The notes under the pieces are model-generated. The model made no database searches. It worked only from the letters and a program-made list of their open reading frames with translations, and was not told the DNA's origin. A DNA stretch of 64,000 nt from Cyclobacterium salsum (GTDB taxonomy: Bacteria > Bacteroidota > Bacteroidia > Cytophagales > Cyclobacteriaceae), in assembly GCF_010119245.1 (NCBI RefSeq), contig NZ_WNKG01000005.1, positions 248,001 to 312,000 on the forward strand. The letters run 5' to 3'. The stretch's first letter is position 1. Every line of letters starts with the position of its first letter. This document shows positions 8,579 to 16,815 of the stretch, piece after piece. Position numbers and translations under genes: made by a program.

Positions 8579-9850
8579 TTATTCCATCACTCGATCATTG
8601 TCGATTACGGTTAGCTTGGAGGAGAAGGCCAGGTGAGGATCTCCCTGATAGGAAATACTGTGCTGGAGGGGTAAAAGGGAGCGTTTGACCATTTTTTCAG
8701 CGAGCGTTTTGCCCTGGTATTTGATGGTAACAGGGGCATCCAGGTCCAGCATTTGGTCGTTTAGGAACAGTTCCAACCTGTTGCTGTAGTTGGAAAGGAT
8801 GTTTATCTCGTTTCGTTGGGGATGGTATTCCACACGAATCTCCCCTCCGGTTTCGATCAAATCCTCCGGAACGCCCAACCAATAAAAGTAGCGGTGGTGC
8901 CGGTCGTCTTGTTTCCATACAATGTTTTCCGGAATGGGATTGCGTGTATGGTTTGCCATCCAGGGCAGGGCCACCGCATCCGCTAGCTTCATCCAGTGGC
9001 CCATCCCTTCGTGAAGGACTACCTGGTGGATATAGCTTCCGGGGGCATTGGCTTCCAGGCTGTCCAGTAGGGATTTCCATTCCTGAGCTTTGCTATTTCT
9101 ATCGTAGGCGGCATCCAGGGCACCCATATGTAGCGCAAAGGGAGTATTTTTCAGGCCCAAAGGGGAGGTTTCATTCGGGTGTCCTGCCATCATGGCGGCG
9201 GCTGCCCAGCGATCGGCCATGCGTGGTGCCAGTTGATACACGCCATCGCCGCCCGCCGAGTAGCCTAGCAGGTACACTTTGTTGGGATTGACATCTTCCA
9301 GGGCGACTGCCAATTGGATGAGCAGGGTAAAAAAGTCATCAATGTGACTTTCGTGCCATAGGTTCCAGGTATTGGTTGGGGCTCGCGGGGCCAGGTAAAT
9401 CCCTTCCATCCCGCCCATGGTTTGGTCGTATAGGTGCTTTTGGTTGTCAAATTGCTGGTCGTTTGCTTCAGGCCGGGTATTGCCGCCCCCATGCATGGAT
9501 ATAAACAAACTTCTGCCATCGGCAGGTGCTTCACCAAATTTCTGGTAGTAGAAGGGCATTTTTAGTCCGGAATGCTGGATTTCACGGGAATCCCACTGCT
9601 GCTTAAAATCGGCTATCAGTTGCTGCTGTTTGTCCTGAAAGAGCAAAGTAGTGAATTTTTCGGCCTCCGTTTTGGTTAGTGATGCTTTTGCGAAATCCTG
9701 GCTTTCCAGGGGTTCTCTTGCGGAGACTGGTTTCGCTAACCATTGTTCCAGACCCTTGTTGCCGGAAGCAGCAATGGGCTTTTTCTCGATGCATCCGATA
9801 AATGCGATTGGTGTCACCAATAAGAGTAATAGGAGTAGCTTCATTTTCAT
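8579..9850 (-). CDS. Lipoprotein alpha/beta hydrolase (PHB-depolymerase-like esterase)
   Basis: A 423-residue putative secreted serine esterase. The N-terminus MKMKLLLLLLLVTPIAFIGC has a signal with lipobox ending at Cys20, so it is probably lipid-anchored. The core has the oxyanion segment SMHGGGNTRPEAND, the nucleophile elbow GYSAGGDG near residue 197 and a late histidine in EGMGHWMKLADA. The last 90 residues (EYHPQRNEINILSNYSNRLE) form an extra beta-rich tail. Substrate unknown; the closest general type is the feruloyl-esterase/PHB-depolymerase group. It lies downstream of decayed genes and appears intact. Confidence 0.8.
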   Translation of the reverse strand: MKMKLLLLLLLVTPIAFIGCIEKKPIAASGNKGLEQWLAKPVSAREPLESQDFAKASLTKTEAEKFTTLLFQDKQQQLIADFKQQWDSREIQHSGLKMPFYYQKFGEAPADGRSLFISMHGGGNTRPEANDQQFDNQKHLYDQTMGGMEGIYLAPRAPTNTWNLWHESHIDDFFTLLIQLAVALEDVNPNKVYLLGYSAGGDGVYQLAPRMADRWAAAAMMAGHPNETSPLGLKNTPFALHMGALDAAYDRNSKAQEWKSLLDSLEANAPGSYIHQVVLHEGMGHWMKLADAVALPWMANHTRNPIPENIVWKQDDRHHRYFYWLGVPEDLIETGGEIRVEYHPQRNEINILSNYSNRLELFLNDQMLDLDAPVTIKYQGKTLAEKMVKRSLLPLQHSISYQGDPHLAFSSKLTVIDNDRVME

Positions 9851-10112
9851 GCATTTAGCCGGAACAGCCTCCTGGGGGAGGAGCTCCGGTTGATTTGGTG
9901 GTTGTATTTACAGGGGAATAATTTTTCTATTGCTTATTTTTGGCGGATAAGCTAGGAAAAAAATGGCAGATTCCCATCCATCTGTCATGTCAAAGTTGTC
10001 TGATGGAAAACCTTTTCGAAGGGAGGTTAAAAATGACAACACTTTCCCTGCCAGGGTAGGTGGTTCCCGGCTTGATGCAACCGATCCACTGCCCGCCCTG
10101 CTTTTTTGCACC

Positions 10113-10616
10113 TCATTTGCGGGTCAATTTCCGGATAATTTCTTCCTTTTCCGGAAAGCGAGTACTAAGTGCTTTTCGGGAGGCGAGTTCAAAATCAGCG
10201 AAGCTAAATCCCGGTGCTACCGTGCAACCCACCAGAGAATAGCTGTGTTGCCCGATGACCTCTGCCGCGAACCAATGGCCTCCCGGTACAACAAACTGGG
10301 GCACCTCTCCAATTGCCAGGTCTCGTCCAATCCGGTAAACCGAATGCTCTCCGGTCTCGGAGAGCAGGTGGAGGCGAAGGGGAGAACCATCGTAAAAATG
10401 CCAGATTTCGTCCTGCTTTATTCGATGAAACGCAGAAAAGTCGGCGGAAGTTAATAGAAAATAGATACAGGTGGAATGGTTTCGCTTTCCGGTATAGGCC
10501 GAACCAAGAGCGGCTTCGGGAATTTCTCCGGCACTTCGGTACGTTTCCCGAAAATACCCCCCTTCCGGGTGCGGCGTTAAGTCTAGTTTTTGTACGAGCG
10601 TTTCGATTGAATTCAT
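10113..10616 (-). CDS. Cupin (DUF985 family) protein
   Basis: A 167-residue cytoplasmic cupin of the DUF985 family, of unknown reaction. Family landmarks are LDLTPHPEGGYFRETYRS at the N-terminus, CIYFLLTSADFSAFHRI, EIWHFYDGSPLRLHLL and the last strand with SLVGCTVAPGFSFADFELA. The two conserved cupin boxes are present, with glutamate and histidine residues that usually bind metal. There is no signal peptide. It stands alone, and the 650 bp upstream hold no clear gene. Confidence 0.88.
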   Translation of the reverse strand: MNSIETLVQKLDLTPHPEGGYFRETYRSAGEIPEAALGSAYTGKRNHSTCIYFLLTSADFSAFHRIKQDEIWHFYDGSPLRLHLLSETGEHSVYRIGRDLAIGEVPQFVVPGGHWFAAEVIGQHSYSLVGCTVAPGFSFADFELASRKALSTRFPEKEEIIRKLTRK

Positions 10617-11268
10617 CTGTTTAAAATTTGCTTTTCATAGGTCATAACTTGTCCCGTACCGCAGGTCGGGATGCCTGTCCCGATCCTAAATCGGGAGAAT
10701 TTCCCACTTATCTAACGGCCAGGTGTTGGATAATGATTCCTCCGTGAGTCGCTTACGTCAGACTTGGCTTCAGTCAAGTTCAATTTCATATTCTTTTTTT
10801 GCGGTCGCTTTGGGTCGGGAAATCCCGCTCCTGGTCCGAAAGAGTACTGATTTTTGGTTAATATTTGCCAACTAGTGCGGCAAGCACTGGGACGGGATCT
10901 CCTGGCCCCTCCGGAAATGGATCCCTGCCCCATCCCGGAAACGGATCTCAGAGAAAGGAAGTGCCGCTCTTTTTCGATGGTGATCAGTCTCCGGTATTGG
11001 TCGCCAAGCTATAAAAAATACCCGCGGCGATCAAACACAGGTGAAGAATGATTCCCGGTTTTGCCGGCTGGCGGGCTATTCTTGCCCCCATCGCAGGTTT
11101 GCATCCCATCCTTGGGCCCGGTTGAACTTGTGGCAGGTGTTTGATTCCCGACCGAAAGAGCAGTGTAGGCGTTTATCGGAAAATGGAAGGGTATTCCTTG
11201 CTCTTTACGTGGGTTTGGGATGCAGGTAAGTGAGTAGGAACCTTTTTTTAATAATTCAAAGCGACAAT
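10617..11268. other. Gene-poor interval, 652 bp
   Basis: No convincing gene is visible. The stretch at 10660-10700 has short inverted repeats built on TCGGGA and TCCCGA, including a hairpin with arms CCCGAT and ATCGGG near 10679-10695. One plus-strand frame at 11048-11140 reads MIPGFAGWRAILAPIAGL and then meets stops. It faintly resembles a membrane helix pair of a DoxX-like protein and may be a decayed gene, but I cannot support that. Confidence 0.5.
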
Positions 11269-12735
11269 TTAGTAGTCGATCAGGCCCATTTTGAACCCTA
11301 CTTTGAGGCATTCCGCTCCGAGCAATAGCAGCATCAAAAGGGGGATAATCCACAATATGGTTAGCCTTAGCAAGGTTTTGATGGGATTGGCGGGGGAATA
11401 TCCCACAACAGTGATCTCCTCGATCAGTTTTTCCATCGTCCAGGTGCTCCGGATAAAAACGGACAAAAGAAAAGCCCCTGCCAGCAGGCAAAAGGTACCG
11501 AAGAAATCCAGAATAAAGTTAAAATACCCCATGGTATCGCTTTGCTTGTCTCCGTATCCCAGAAAATCGGTAAAAAAGGAGGGATTTTCCGGGTTAAAAG
11601 ACAGGATGGCCGGTATGCTGATAAGGAAAATGCCTGCTCCGATTAGTAGGGAGTAGTTTTTACGCCTGGCTTGACTTTCCCTGGAAAGATAGTTTACCGC
11701 TGGCTCCAGCAGGGAAATGGTGGAGGTGACGATGGCGAGGTTAAACAAGGTGAAGAAACCAATTCCGATAAGCCTTCCCCAGGGGTCACCAAACCCATAA
11801 AAGGTATCGACCAGGTTGATAAACACGAGGCTAGGGTTGAGGCCAACCTGTCCGGAGCTAGCAAAAAGCGGGATAATCAGCAGCCCCGCCAAAAGTGCCA
11901 CCAGGGTATCGCTATGTACGATGTAATGGGCATTGGAAACCACGTTGGTATTTCTGTCCACATGTGTACCGTAGGTGACCATGGAACAGGCACCCAGTGA
12001 CAGGCTAAAAAAGGACTGCCCCAGTGCCTCGATGATGCCAATCCTACCGCTGCTATCCATGGCAAACAGCGCTGGAAAGTCGAAATTAAAATTGGCGTAA
12101 TTCACCCGATCTCCCGCAACAAAAGGCACGGAGAGGATCAAGCCCAGCATCATCAAGACCAAAATGGGAATGAAGCGCATGCTAACCCATTCGATTCCCT
12201 GTTTGACATTGTTGGCGACAATGGCCACGGTTGCTCCCATGAAGATTCCCGAAAAAAGCAGTACCTGGTATTGGGAACTCACAAACTTTCCGAATAGGCC
12301 AGCAACTCCAGCCACAGAGGGAGCTTCTATTGCCAGGGCCGCTGCCACAGCAGAAGTGATCTCCTGGTACTGAAAGAGGTACAGGTAAAGGTAGTAGAGA
12401 GACCATCCCGCCACGACGATGTAAAAGGACAAAATAAAGCAGCAAGTAATCAGGCCAAAAAAGCCGGCAAATCCCCATTTTCTCCCCCCGATGCTGCGAT
12501 ACGCCGATACGGCATCGCGTTGGCTGTGTTTGCCGAGTGCCGTTTCGCCGATCATCAATGGAACGCCCAGAATAAACGTAAACAAAACGAATACCAGAAT
12601 AAAGGCCAACCCTCCGTAGTTGAATACCCGTGCCGGGAAGAGTACCAGGTTGGCGATGCCCACGGCGGCACCGACGGAGGCGAGAATGTGTCCGGTATTG
12701 CTGAATTTGCCGGGCAGCAGTGCAAGTTTGCGCAT
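11269..12735 (-). CDS. Sodium-dependent transporter, NSS/SNF family
   Basis: A 488-residue inner-membrane secondary transporter of the neurotransmitter:sodium symporter family (LeuT fold), expected to import an amino acid or related solute with sodium. About 11-12 hydrophobic segments are visible. TM1 carries LASVGAAVGIANLVLFPARV, which corresponds to the unwound substrate and sodium site. VPLMIGETALGKHSQRDA follows TM2, and SFFSLSLGACSMVTYGTHV corresponds to TM6. The usual GNxWRFP of TM1 is altered to ANLVLFP here, as in many bacterial homologues, so substrate cannot be predicted. It appears to be a single-gene unit. Confidence 0.9.
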   Translation of the reverse strand: MRKLALLPGKFSNTGHILASVGAAVGIANLVLFPARVFNYGGLAFILVFVLFTFILGVPLMIGETALGKHSQRDAVSAYRSIGGRKWGFAGFFGLITCCFILSFYIVVAGWSLYYLYLYLFQYQEITSAVAAALAIEAPSVAGVAGLFGKFVSSQYQVLLFSGIFMGATVAIVANNVKQGIEWVSMRFIPILVLMMLGLILSVPFVAGDRVNYANFNFDFPALFAMDSSGRIGIIEALGQSFFSLSLGACSMVTYGTHVDRNTNVVSNAHYIVHSDTLVALLAGLLIIPLFASSGQVGLNPSLVFINLVDTFYGFGDPWGRLIGIGFFTLFNLAIVTSTISLLEPAVNYLSRESQARRKNYSLLIGAGIFLISIPAILSFNPENPSFFTDFLGYGDKQSDTMGYFNFILDFFGTFCLLAGAFLLSVFIRSTWTMEKLIEEITVVGYSPANPIKTLLRLTILWIIPLLMLLLLGAECLKVGFKMGLIDY

Positions 12736-12863
12736 GCGTAGGAGTGGTTTGGCGGTTAGCGGTTAGGTTGGTGCTGCCTTGAACCCACTTTCTTCTATGG
12801 TTCTGTTTTCTATTTCCGGAAAACCAGGCAGCGCCTGCGCCAAATTTATTCAAATATTCGATA

Positions 12864-12875
12864 CGAAAGCTTTCG
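12864..12875. repeat. 12-bp perfect palindrome upstream of the transporter
   Basis: CGAAAGCTTTCG lies about 130 bp upstream of the transporter start. A second perfect palindrome follows at 12902-12919. They may be operator half-sites or structured 5' leader, but no regulator can be assigned. Confidence 0.45.
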
Positions 12876-12901
12876 GCCGACTAATTTTTACCATCCTGGT
12901 C

Positions 12902-12919
12902 CTGCAAATCGATTTGCAG
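12902..12919. repeat. 18-bp perfect palindrome
   Basis: CTGCAAATCGATTTGCAG is perfectly self-complementary. It sits between the transporter start (12735) and the broken AraC gene. With 9-bp arms and no spacer it looks more like a protein-binding site than a terminator, and no T-run follows on either strand. Confidence 0.5.
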
Positions 12920-12990
12920 TCCTTCCAATGTACATCCAACAGATCCGGTTCTTGGTATAAGGTGCCTGGGCACCAATCTGCTACAGGCCT

Positions 12991-13452
12991 TTACCATCCT
13001 GCCTGGGTCGAAGACTGGACAGCTATTGGCGGAATGCCTCGGGCTCGTCCAGCAAACAATAGATTCAAACGCCTCAACTCCTTCGGACTGATGCCCGTTT
13101 TTGCGTTGAGCAATTTACTTAAATGGTTCGGGTATTCGAAACCCAATGGATAGGCAATTTCGCCAATGCTGTCGTTGGCCTGGAACAAACGTTCTTTTTC
13201 ATCGTTCGACAGGTGCAGTGCCTCGTTTTCCTGGTAGTTGAAAAATTGATACTGGAGCATACGTTGGTGCATATTCATGCTATTACAAAGTCGGCATGCA
13301 GGATGATGGTGTAATCGTCCTCTATTACTGAAAAACCTGTTGAATCGGAGGAAATTACTTGATTTGGTGCAACAAAAACCATCGATCCTTCCTCGAAATC
13401 GTAAGGGTTACGTCCGTATTTCAAGGTGGATTTTGGTGTTTCGGCTCGTTGC
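12991..13452 (-). pseudogene. AraC-family regulator, frameshifted
   Basis: Two minus-strand frames together give an AraC-type regulator. The first (about 13452-13272) reads LKYGRNPYDFEEGSMVFVAP and then DDYTIILHADFVIA, the N-terminal cupin-like sensor region, and stops at TGA. A shifted frame starting at the ATG at 13278 carries FFNYQENEALHLSNDEKERL and the second helix-turn-helix, IGEIAYPLGFEYPNHLSKLL and KTGISPKELRRLN. The start of the sensor domain is also missing. Intact relatives are about 290-300 residues, so this is a degraded gene. Confidence 0.78.
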
Positions 13453-13531
13453 ATTTCATTGCCTCAATTACGTCAAATATAAACTTAATAGGGATCAGAG
13501 CCGCTTCACTTTTGGTAGGACAGTCTCTTGG

Positions 13532-14053
13532 TTACCTCCTTATACTGGATTTTCTTTTCAACTCATATACAAAACACGCGGTTTCATCAAATTTTCTTTC
13601 TTCGACAAATTCAAATCCAAGGCGCTCATAAAACCTATGCGCTTTCGTATTGGATCTTAAAGGGTCAATTAGAATTCCGTCCACTTCTGGATTTTGGAAG
13701 CATCTTTCGATGGCAAGTTCCATTATCTTGGTTCCATAGCCTTTATTCATATTGTTTTCTTCCCCTATCCAAATGTCAATGGCTCTTTTATTTTTTTGAA
13801 CAGGTGGCCAATAATGCGTTTCTTCCAGGTAGGGGTCAATTATTTGTAGGAAGCCAATCGGTTTTCCATTCAACTCCGCGATCCACTGTTCCCTCCATTC
13901 GGGATCCCGGTTGAGCTCCAATTCCCAATTCCACTCACCGTCTGGATCACAATCAATAACATGTTGTTTCGTTTCCCAATAGTTAACCAATTCAAGGTCA
14001 TTTATTGAAGCGGCTCGTAGTCTTATCACAGCGGCGTGTTTTTTAGCTTCCAT
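13532..14053 (-). CDS. GNAT acetyltransferase, AAC(6')-like
   Basis: A 173-residue cytoplasmic N-acetyltransferase that would use acetyl-CoA. The acetyl-CoA loop is seen in NMNKGYGTKIMELAIERCF, followed by DPLRSNTKAHRFYERLGFEF. The N-terminal pattern (IRLRAASINDLELVNYW) and GKPIGFLQIIDPYLEETHYW are those of the aminoglycoside 6'-acetyltransferase branch, but many of these act on other amines. Substrate is unknown. It begins the AT-rich accessory stretch and lies just downstream of a truncated sigma factor on the same strand. Confidence 0.82.
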   Translation of the reverse strand: MEAKKHAAVIRLRAASINDLELVNYWETKQHVIDCDPDGEWNWELELNRDPEWREQWIAELNGKPIGFLQIIDPYLEETHYWPPVQKNKRAIDIWIGEENNMNKGYGTKIMELAIERCFQNPEVDGILIDPLRSNTKAHRFYERLGFEFVEERKFDETACFVYELKRKSSIRR

Positions 14054-14135
14054 AGCATCTAGCTTTATTTTGACTTTAACGAATTTACGTAGTGGTAACC
14101 CTCTATCAGATAGGACGAAATAATGTCAGGTTGAT

Positions 14136-14312
14136 TTAAAAGGTTTTCAGGCTTGATTGACCGTTGAATGATGCCAGGTTACAGCTTGCTTTTATCCAGG
14201 TATCCTGAACGATGTCTTCCGTATTCTGAATACTTGCTGTCATACGAAATAAGTATAATTTCAATTGCGGTTTCGATCTTTCAAAGTGTTTTGTAAATTC
14301 TTGTAGTGTCAT
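14136..14312 (-). pseudogene. Sigma-70 family factor, truncated to region 2 start
   Basis: The ATG at 14312 opens a 58-codon frame that ends at TAA 14136-14138. It reads MTLQEFTKHFERSKPQLKLY and then MTASIQNTEDIVQDTWIKA, ending FNGQSSLKTF. This is the usual front of an ECF-type sigma factor (region 2.1 and the EDIVQDTWIKA stretch). ECF factors are about 160-200 residues, and the promoter-binding region 4 is gone. The remnant lies between two acetyltransferase genes and suggests deletion or replacement at this point. Confidence 0.72.
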
Positions 14313-14333
14313 TATTCTTTACTGATAACTAAC

Positions 14334-14840
14334 TTAATGTTTATCTAATCTGAAGAACAACGTCGCCTTTTCGTCTTCGTATCTTTTTTCAATAAATGAC
14401 ATACCTAGTTTTTTTGCGACTTTTTGCGATTCAATGTGTGGCTCATCGGTAGCAGCTATCAAATAGTTAAAATCTAACTTCTTGAAAGCATATTCAATAA
14501 TTGAAGCACTGGCTTCTTGCGCATATCCCTGCTTGGTGAAGCCTTCTAGCAGCGCATAGATTAATTGAGGCTGCTCCTCATTAAAAAAGAACCATAAACC
14601 CACATAGCCAATGAGACCCCCATTTTGCTTCAAGTGAATTTTCCAAAGACCATATTTATCCTGTTCGAAGTGTGTTTCGTTTTGGCATAGTATTTCTGAT
14701 GCCGTTTTTGCATCAATTACCTGATCATCCCATAAATACTTTCGAACGTAGGGATTCGTATTTAGCGCGAGAAATAGCATTTCGTCTGAACGCTTAAATG
14801 GTGCCAGCTCAAGTCGCTCTGTTTTCAAAAGAAAATTCAT
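14334..14840 (-). CDS. GNAT acetyltransferase, RimJ/RimL-like
   Basis: A 168-residue N-acetyltransferase of the RimJ/RimL type (GNAT fold, acetyl-CoA donor). Landmarks are LLKTERLELAPFKRSDEMLF at the N-terminus, GLIGYVGLWFFF, the acetyl-CoA loop GFTKQGYAQEASASIIEYAF, and ESQKVAKKLGMSFIEKRYED. Target unknown: ribosomal protein N-termini, amino-acid analogues or antibiotics are all possible in this family. It lies between a truncated sigma factor and a transposase remnant. Confidence 0.82.
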   Translation of the reverse strand: MNFLLKTERLELAPFKRSDEMLFLALNTNPYVRKYLWDDQVIDAKTASEILCQNETHFEQDKYGLWKIHLKQNGGLIGYVGLWFFFNEEQPQLIYALLEGFTKQGYAQEASASIIEYAFKKLDFNYLIAATDEPHIESQKVAKKLGMSFIEKRYEDEKATLFFRLDKH

Positions 14841-14874
14841 TTGCTGGTGTTGAATGTATGGGAAAAGGCACTTT

Positions 14875-15159
14875 TTAACTAAACACTTTGTACGAATAAG
14901 GTGGCTTTGCTACCAGCGGTCGCATTAGAATTTCAATCATCCCTTCTGTCATTTTAAGTCGATTGTATCTGTAGGCCTATTCGTTGATGTTGGGTTGAAG
15001 CTTCCGGACCGAATGATGGGTGCCACTCAGCCCGGCCTTAAGCATCATTAGGACCCATGGCAACTGCTTGAATGGTTGTTCCGGATTTTTCACGTGCCAG
15101 TTTCGGGAAATGGGCTTCCGGATGCTGGCCGGGTTTAACGGGATTTTTCGATCATTACT
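14875..15159 (-). pseudogene. IS1595-like transposase, C-terminal remnant
   Basis: One minus-strand frame ending at TAA 14875-14877 reads WHVKNPEQPFKQLPWVLMML, KAGLSGTHHSVRKLQP, a TAG at 14977-14979, and AYRYNRLKMTEGMIEILM ending PPYSYKVFS. The order LPWV, GTHH-V, LQ, (F/Y)RYNR is the C-terminal signature of IS1595 (ISXO2-like) DDE transposases, after the last catalytic residue. The catalytic part and the ends of the element are not recognisable. Family assignment is from memory of the motif pattern. Confidence 0.65.
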
Positions 15160-15444
15160 TCAGCTGAAATTATCGCAGTACAAGGTAGCATGGCTACGCA
15201 GCCGTTTCCCGGCTTTCGGTATCAGCTACTTTAACTGCTTATCAGTAAGTTACAGACACCTTAACAAGATAGTAGATTTTTCAATAAATGAGAAGAGATG
15301 ACTTCCGAAAAATCGAGAATGACTATCTAAAAAGAATCGGACGGATCCAAAAGCGTAATAACAAACAAAAGTAGGAGGTGCTTCCGATGCCGTCATTCAG
15401 GCGGGCGTAACCTACAATCCAGTGAACTGGGGCAGAGCGTTAAG

Positions 15445-15470
15445 AAATGATTCGCCGCGGCGAATCATTT
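15445..15470. repeat. 26-bp perfect palindrome
   Basis: Two 13-bp arms, AAATGATTCGCCG and its exact complement, meet with no spacer. There is no T-run on either side, so it is not a typical terminator. It may be a dimer-binding site or a relic of mobile DNA. It lies in the gene-free stretch between the transposase remnant and the first cassette-like module. Confidence 0.6.
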
Positions 15471-15553
15471 TAGCTATGAGCCGAAATGGGGGGCAGGTAC
15501 GAGACCCATACGCTTGGTGGTCCCGATGCTTGGTATAAATCGTGAGGGGTGCT

Positions 15554-15574
15554 CCGCAGGCTTATGGCCTGCGG
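15554..15574. repeat. Hairpin with 8-bp GC-rich stem
   Basis: CCGCAGGC and GCCTGCGG enclose a 5-nt loop. It forms the tip of a longer imperfect stem reaching from about 15538 to 15589. It could be a folded RNA element; nothing in the sequence identifies it. Confidence 0.45.
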
Positions 15575-15669
15575 CCATCCACTCGATTGGCAAATCGTGC
15601 TTCTTTTATTTTAATTAAAGTACTGAACTTTTATTTTCCCGGGAACCGCTCGCTGACCCCAAGCTAAGG

Positions 15670-15969
15670 TTATGCTGCGTGATCTTCAAACTGTCTTATT
15701 TTATCGAGTTCAGTTTGTTTTGAAATATTCTCTTCTTCTAGATCGAAATCGTCCTGGAGCCCTAGCCAGAACTTAGCTGACGTCCCGAAAAATTTTGAGA
15801 GCCTCAAAGCAGTGTCAGCCGTTATCCGACGTTTTCCTTTTAGGATTTCGCTTACTCTGGTCTGGGGGATAAATGTTTCTTTGGAAAGCCGGTAAGCAGT
15901 TATTTCAAGCGGGATTAAAAATTCTTCCTTTAGTATTTCCCCTGGATGTATGTTTTTTAATTTTCCCAT
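15670..15969 (-). CDS. higA: HigA antitoxin
   Basis: A 99-residue antitoxin and autorepressor of the HigA (VapI-like) XRE type. The helix-turn-helix covers AYRLSKETFIPQTRVSEILK (about residues 24-43), followed by ITADTALRLSKFFGTSAKFW, the hallmark of this family. Its gene lies 13 bp downstream of the toxin gene, toxin first, which is the usual higBA order. HigA should bind HigB and repress the operon promoter in the gap upstream of 16264. It is the 3' gene of the first cassette-like module. Confidence 0.9.
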   Translation of the reverse strand: MGKLKNIHPGEILKEEFLIPLEITAYRLSKETFIPQTRVSEILKGKRRITADTALRLSKFFGTSAKFWLGLQDDFDLEEENISKQTELDKIRQFEDHAA

Positions 15970-15982
15970 TTCTTAAACTTTC

Positions 15983-16264
15983 TTAATGATAGTCTACAAT
16001 TTGTGCTTTAAAAGCGGTGTCATTTTCCCATTTGAAGATGATTCTCCATTGTTTATTGATCCTTATGCTATAATAGCCTTCCAATTTTCCACTTAACTTT
16101 TCTAAGTGATTTGCTGGTGGTATCCGTATATCATTGATGATTTGGGCGTTGTTTATCATCCTTAATTTCCTTCTTGCCACATTTTGTATTTCTCCGGGTA
16201 GCTTTCTGGATGGCATGCCATTCCAGATTTTTTCGGTCTCCTTGTCTCCAAAAGATTTTATCAC
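15983..16264 (-). CDS. higB: HigB toxin (RelE/ParE superfamily)
   Basis: A 93-residue ribosome-dependent mRNA interferase of the HigB/GraT type. The sequence follows the family closely: MIKSFGDKETEKIWNGMPSR at the N-terminus, ARRKLRMINNAQIINDIRIP, HLEKLSGKLEGYYSIRINKQ, and WRIIFKWENDTAFKAQIVDY at the C-terminus. The arginines and final aromatic residues expected at the active site are present, so it should be active. It starts 72 bp from the left core of the neighbouring palindromic site, which leaves room for its promoter. Confidence 0.92.
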   Translation of the reverse strand: MIKSFGDKETEKIWNGMPSRKLPGEIQNVARRKLRMINNAQIINDIRIPPANHLEKLSGKLEGYYSIRINKQWRIIFKWENDTAFKAQIVDYH

Positions 16265-16335
16265 TAATTATTCTGTTTCACGTTACTAACGCTGAAGATA
16301 AGTAAAAGTTTCCGGTTTGAAAAATTTAAAATGCA

Positions 16336-16466
16336 GCATAACGTTTTGCAGCTACAAGAAGGGCAGGGCTTTTATCATAAACTTGATTTGAAAAACTAAT
16401 GTTTGATTAACCACAAAACTGTCTTTGGAACACGAAACCCCGCCTTTTGGGTAGGTGCTGTTGTGC
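16336..16466. repeat. attC-like palindromic site 1 (131 bp)
   Basis: Left core GCATAAC (16336-16342) and right core GTTGTGC (16460-16466) bound an imperfect inverted repeat with arms at 16348-16368 and 16438-16458, which pair at about 15 of 21 positions. The right core ends 19 bp before the stop of the XRE gene, and the left core lies 72 bp before the start of higB. Geometry and core types resemble integron attC sites. Confidence 0.6.
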
Positions 16467-16484
16467 GTTCAGCTTTCTTTTCTG

Positions 16485-16811
16485 TCAAGCGAGTTTAATA
16501 AAATTGTCTTCAAGTTTTACGTTAAAATTGATTTCTGCTTTTAATGCTTTGAACACTTTTAATATAGTGTCAATGGTAGCACTGTTAGCACTACTTTCAA
16601 GTTTAGAGATTTGAGCTTTCTGAACTCCAACAAGTTTTCCAAGTTCTTCTTGGGTCAAATTTCTTTCTTGTCTGGCTGTTTTAATCATTTTACCCAAAAC
16701 GTCCATACGAAGTTCGTATTCGTATTCGTCTCGTTCTTGTGTCCCAACTTTGCCGATATACTTGTCTTTCATTTCGCCAAGTGAGTATGTCTTTAATTCT
16801 TTAGGTGCCAT
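16485..16811 (-). CDS. XRE-family antitoxin
   Basis: A 108-residue DNA-binding antitoxin. The C-terminal half is an XRE helix-turn-helix (KTARQERNLTQEELGKLVGV and QKAQISKLESSANSATIDTI, about residues 44-83). The N-terminal 40 residues with YSLGEMKDKYIGKVGTQERD form the segment expected to contact the toxin. It follows the Gp49-like toxin gene by 4 bp, in toxin-first order. It probably neutralises that toxin and represses the pair's promoter. Together they make the second cassette-like module, bounded by the palindromic sites at 16.4 and 17.3 kb. Confidence 0.87.
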   Translation of the reverse strand: MAPKELKTYSLGEMKDKYIGKVGTQERDEYEYELRMDVLGKMIKTARQERNLTQEELGKLVGVQKAQISKLESSANSATIDTILKVFKALKAEINFNVKLEDNFIKLA

Positions 16812-16815
16812 ATGA

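Larger units (their letters stand above)
15160..15669. other. Gene-free, structure-rich interval
   Basis: No gene is supported. Besides the 26-bp palindrome (15445-15470) there is a long imperfect stem around 15538-15589, in which TCGTGAGGGGTG pairs loosely with CATCCACTCGA outside a perfect 8-bp stem. The sequence right before the higA stop contains GTTATGC (15669-15675), a possible degenerate right core of another cassette site. I could not find the matching left arm. Confidence 0.45.

Noticed and set aside
8503..8688. 61-codon frame at the end of the pseudogene stretch
   Set aside because: Overlaps the end of the esterase gene on the other strand and has no recognisable motif.
10990..11200. 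Decayed DoxX-like gene
   Set aside because: Only a short stretch, MIPGFAGWRAILAPIAGL, hints at a membrane protein; no second motif and several stops.
12182..12853. 223-codon open frame inside the sodium transporter gene
   Set aside because: It lies in another phase of the same strand under a clear transporter gene and has the composition of a shadow frame.
15480..15600. Group II intron domain or other ribozyme
   Set aside because: Parts resemble the GC-rich ends of intron-like RNAs, but the catalytic domain V pattern is not present and no reverse transcriptase is nearby.
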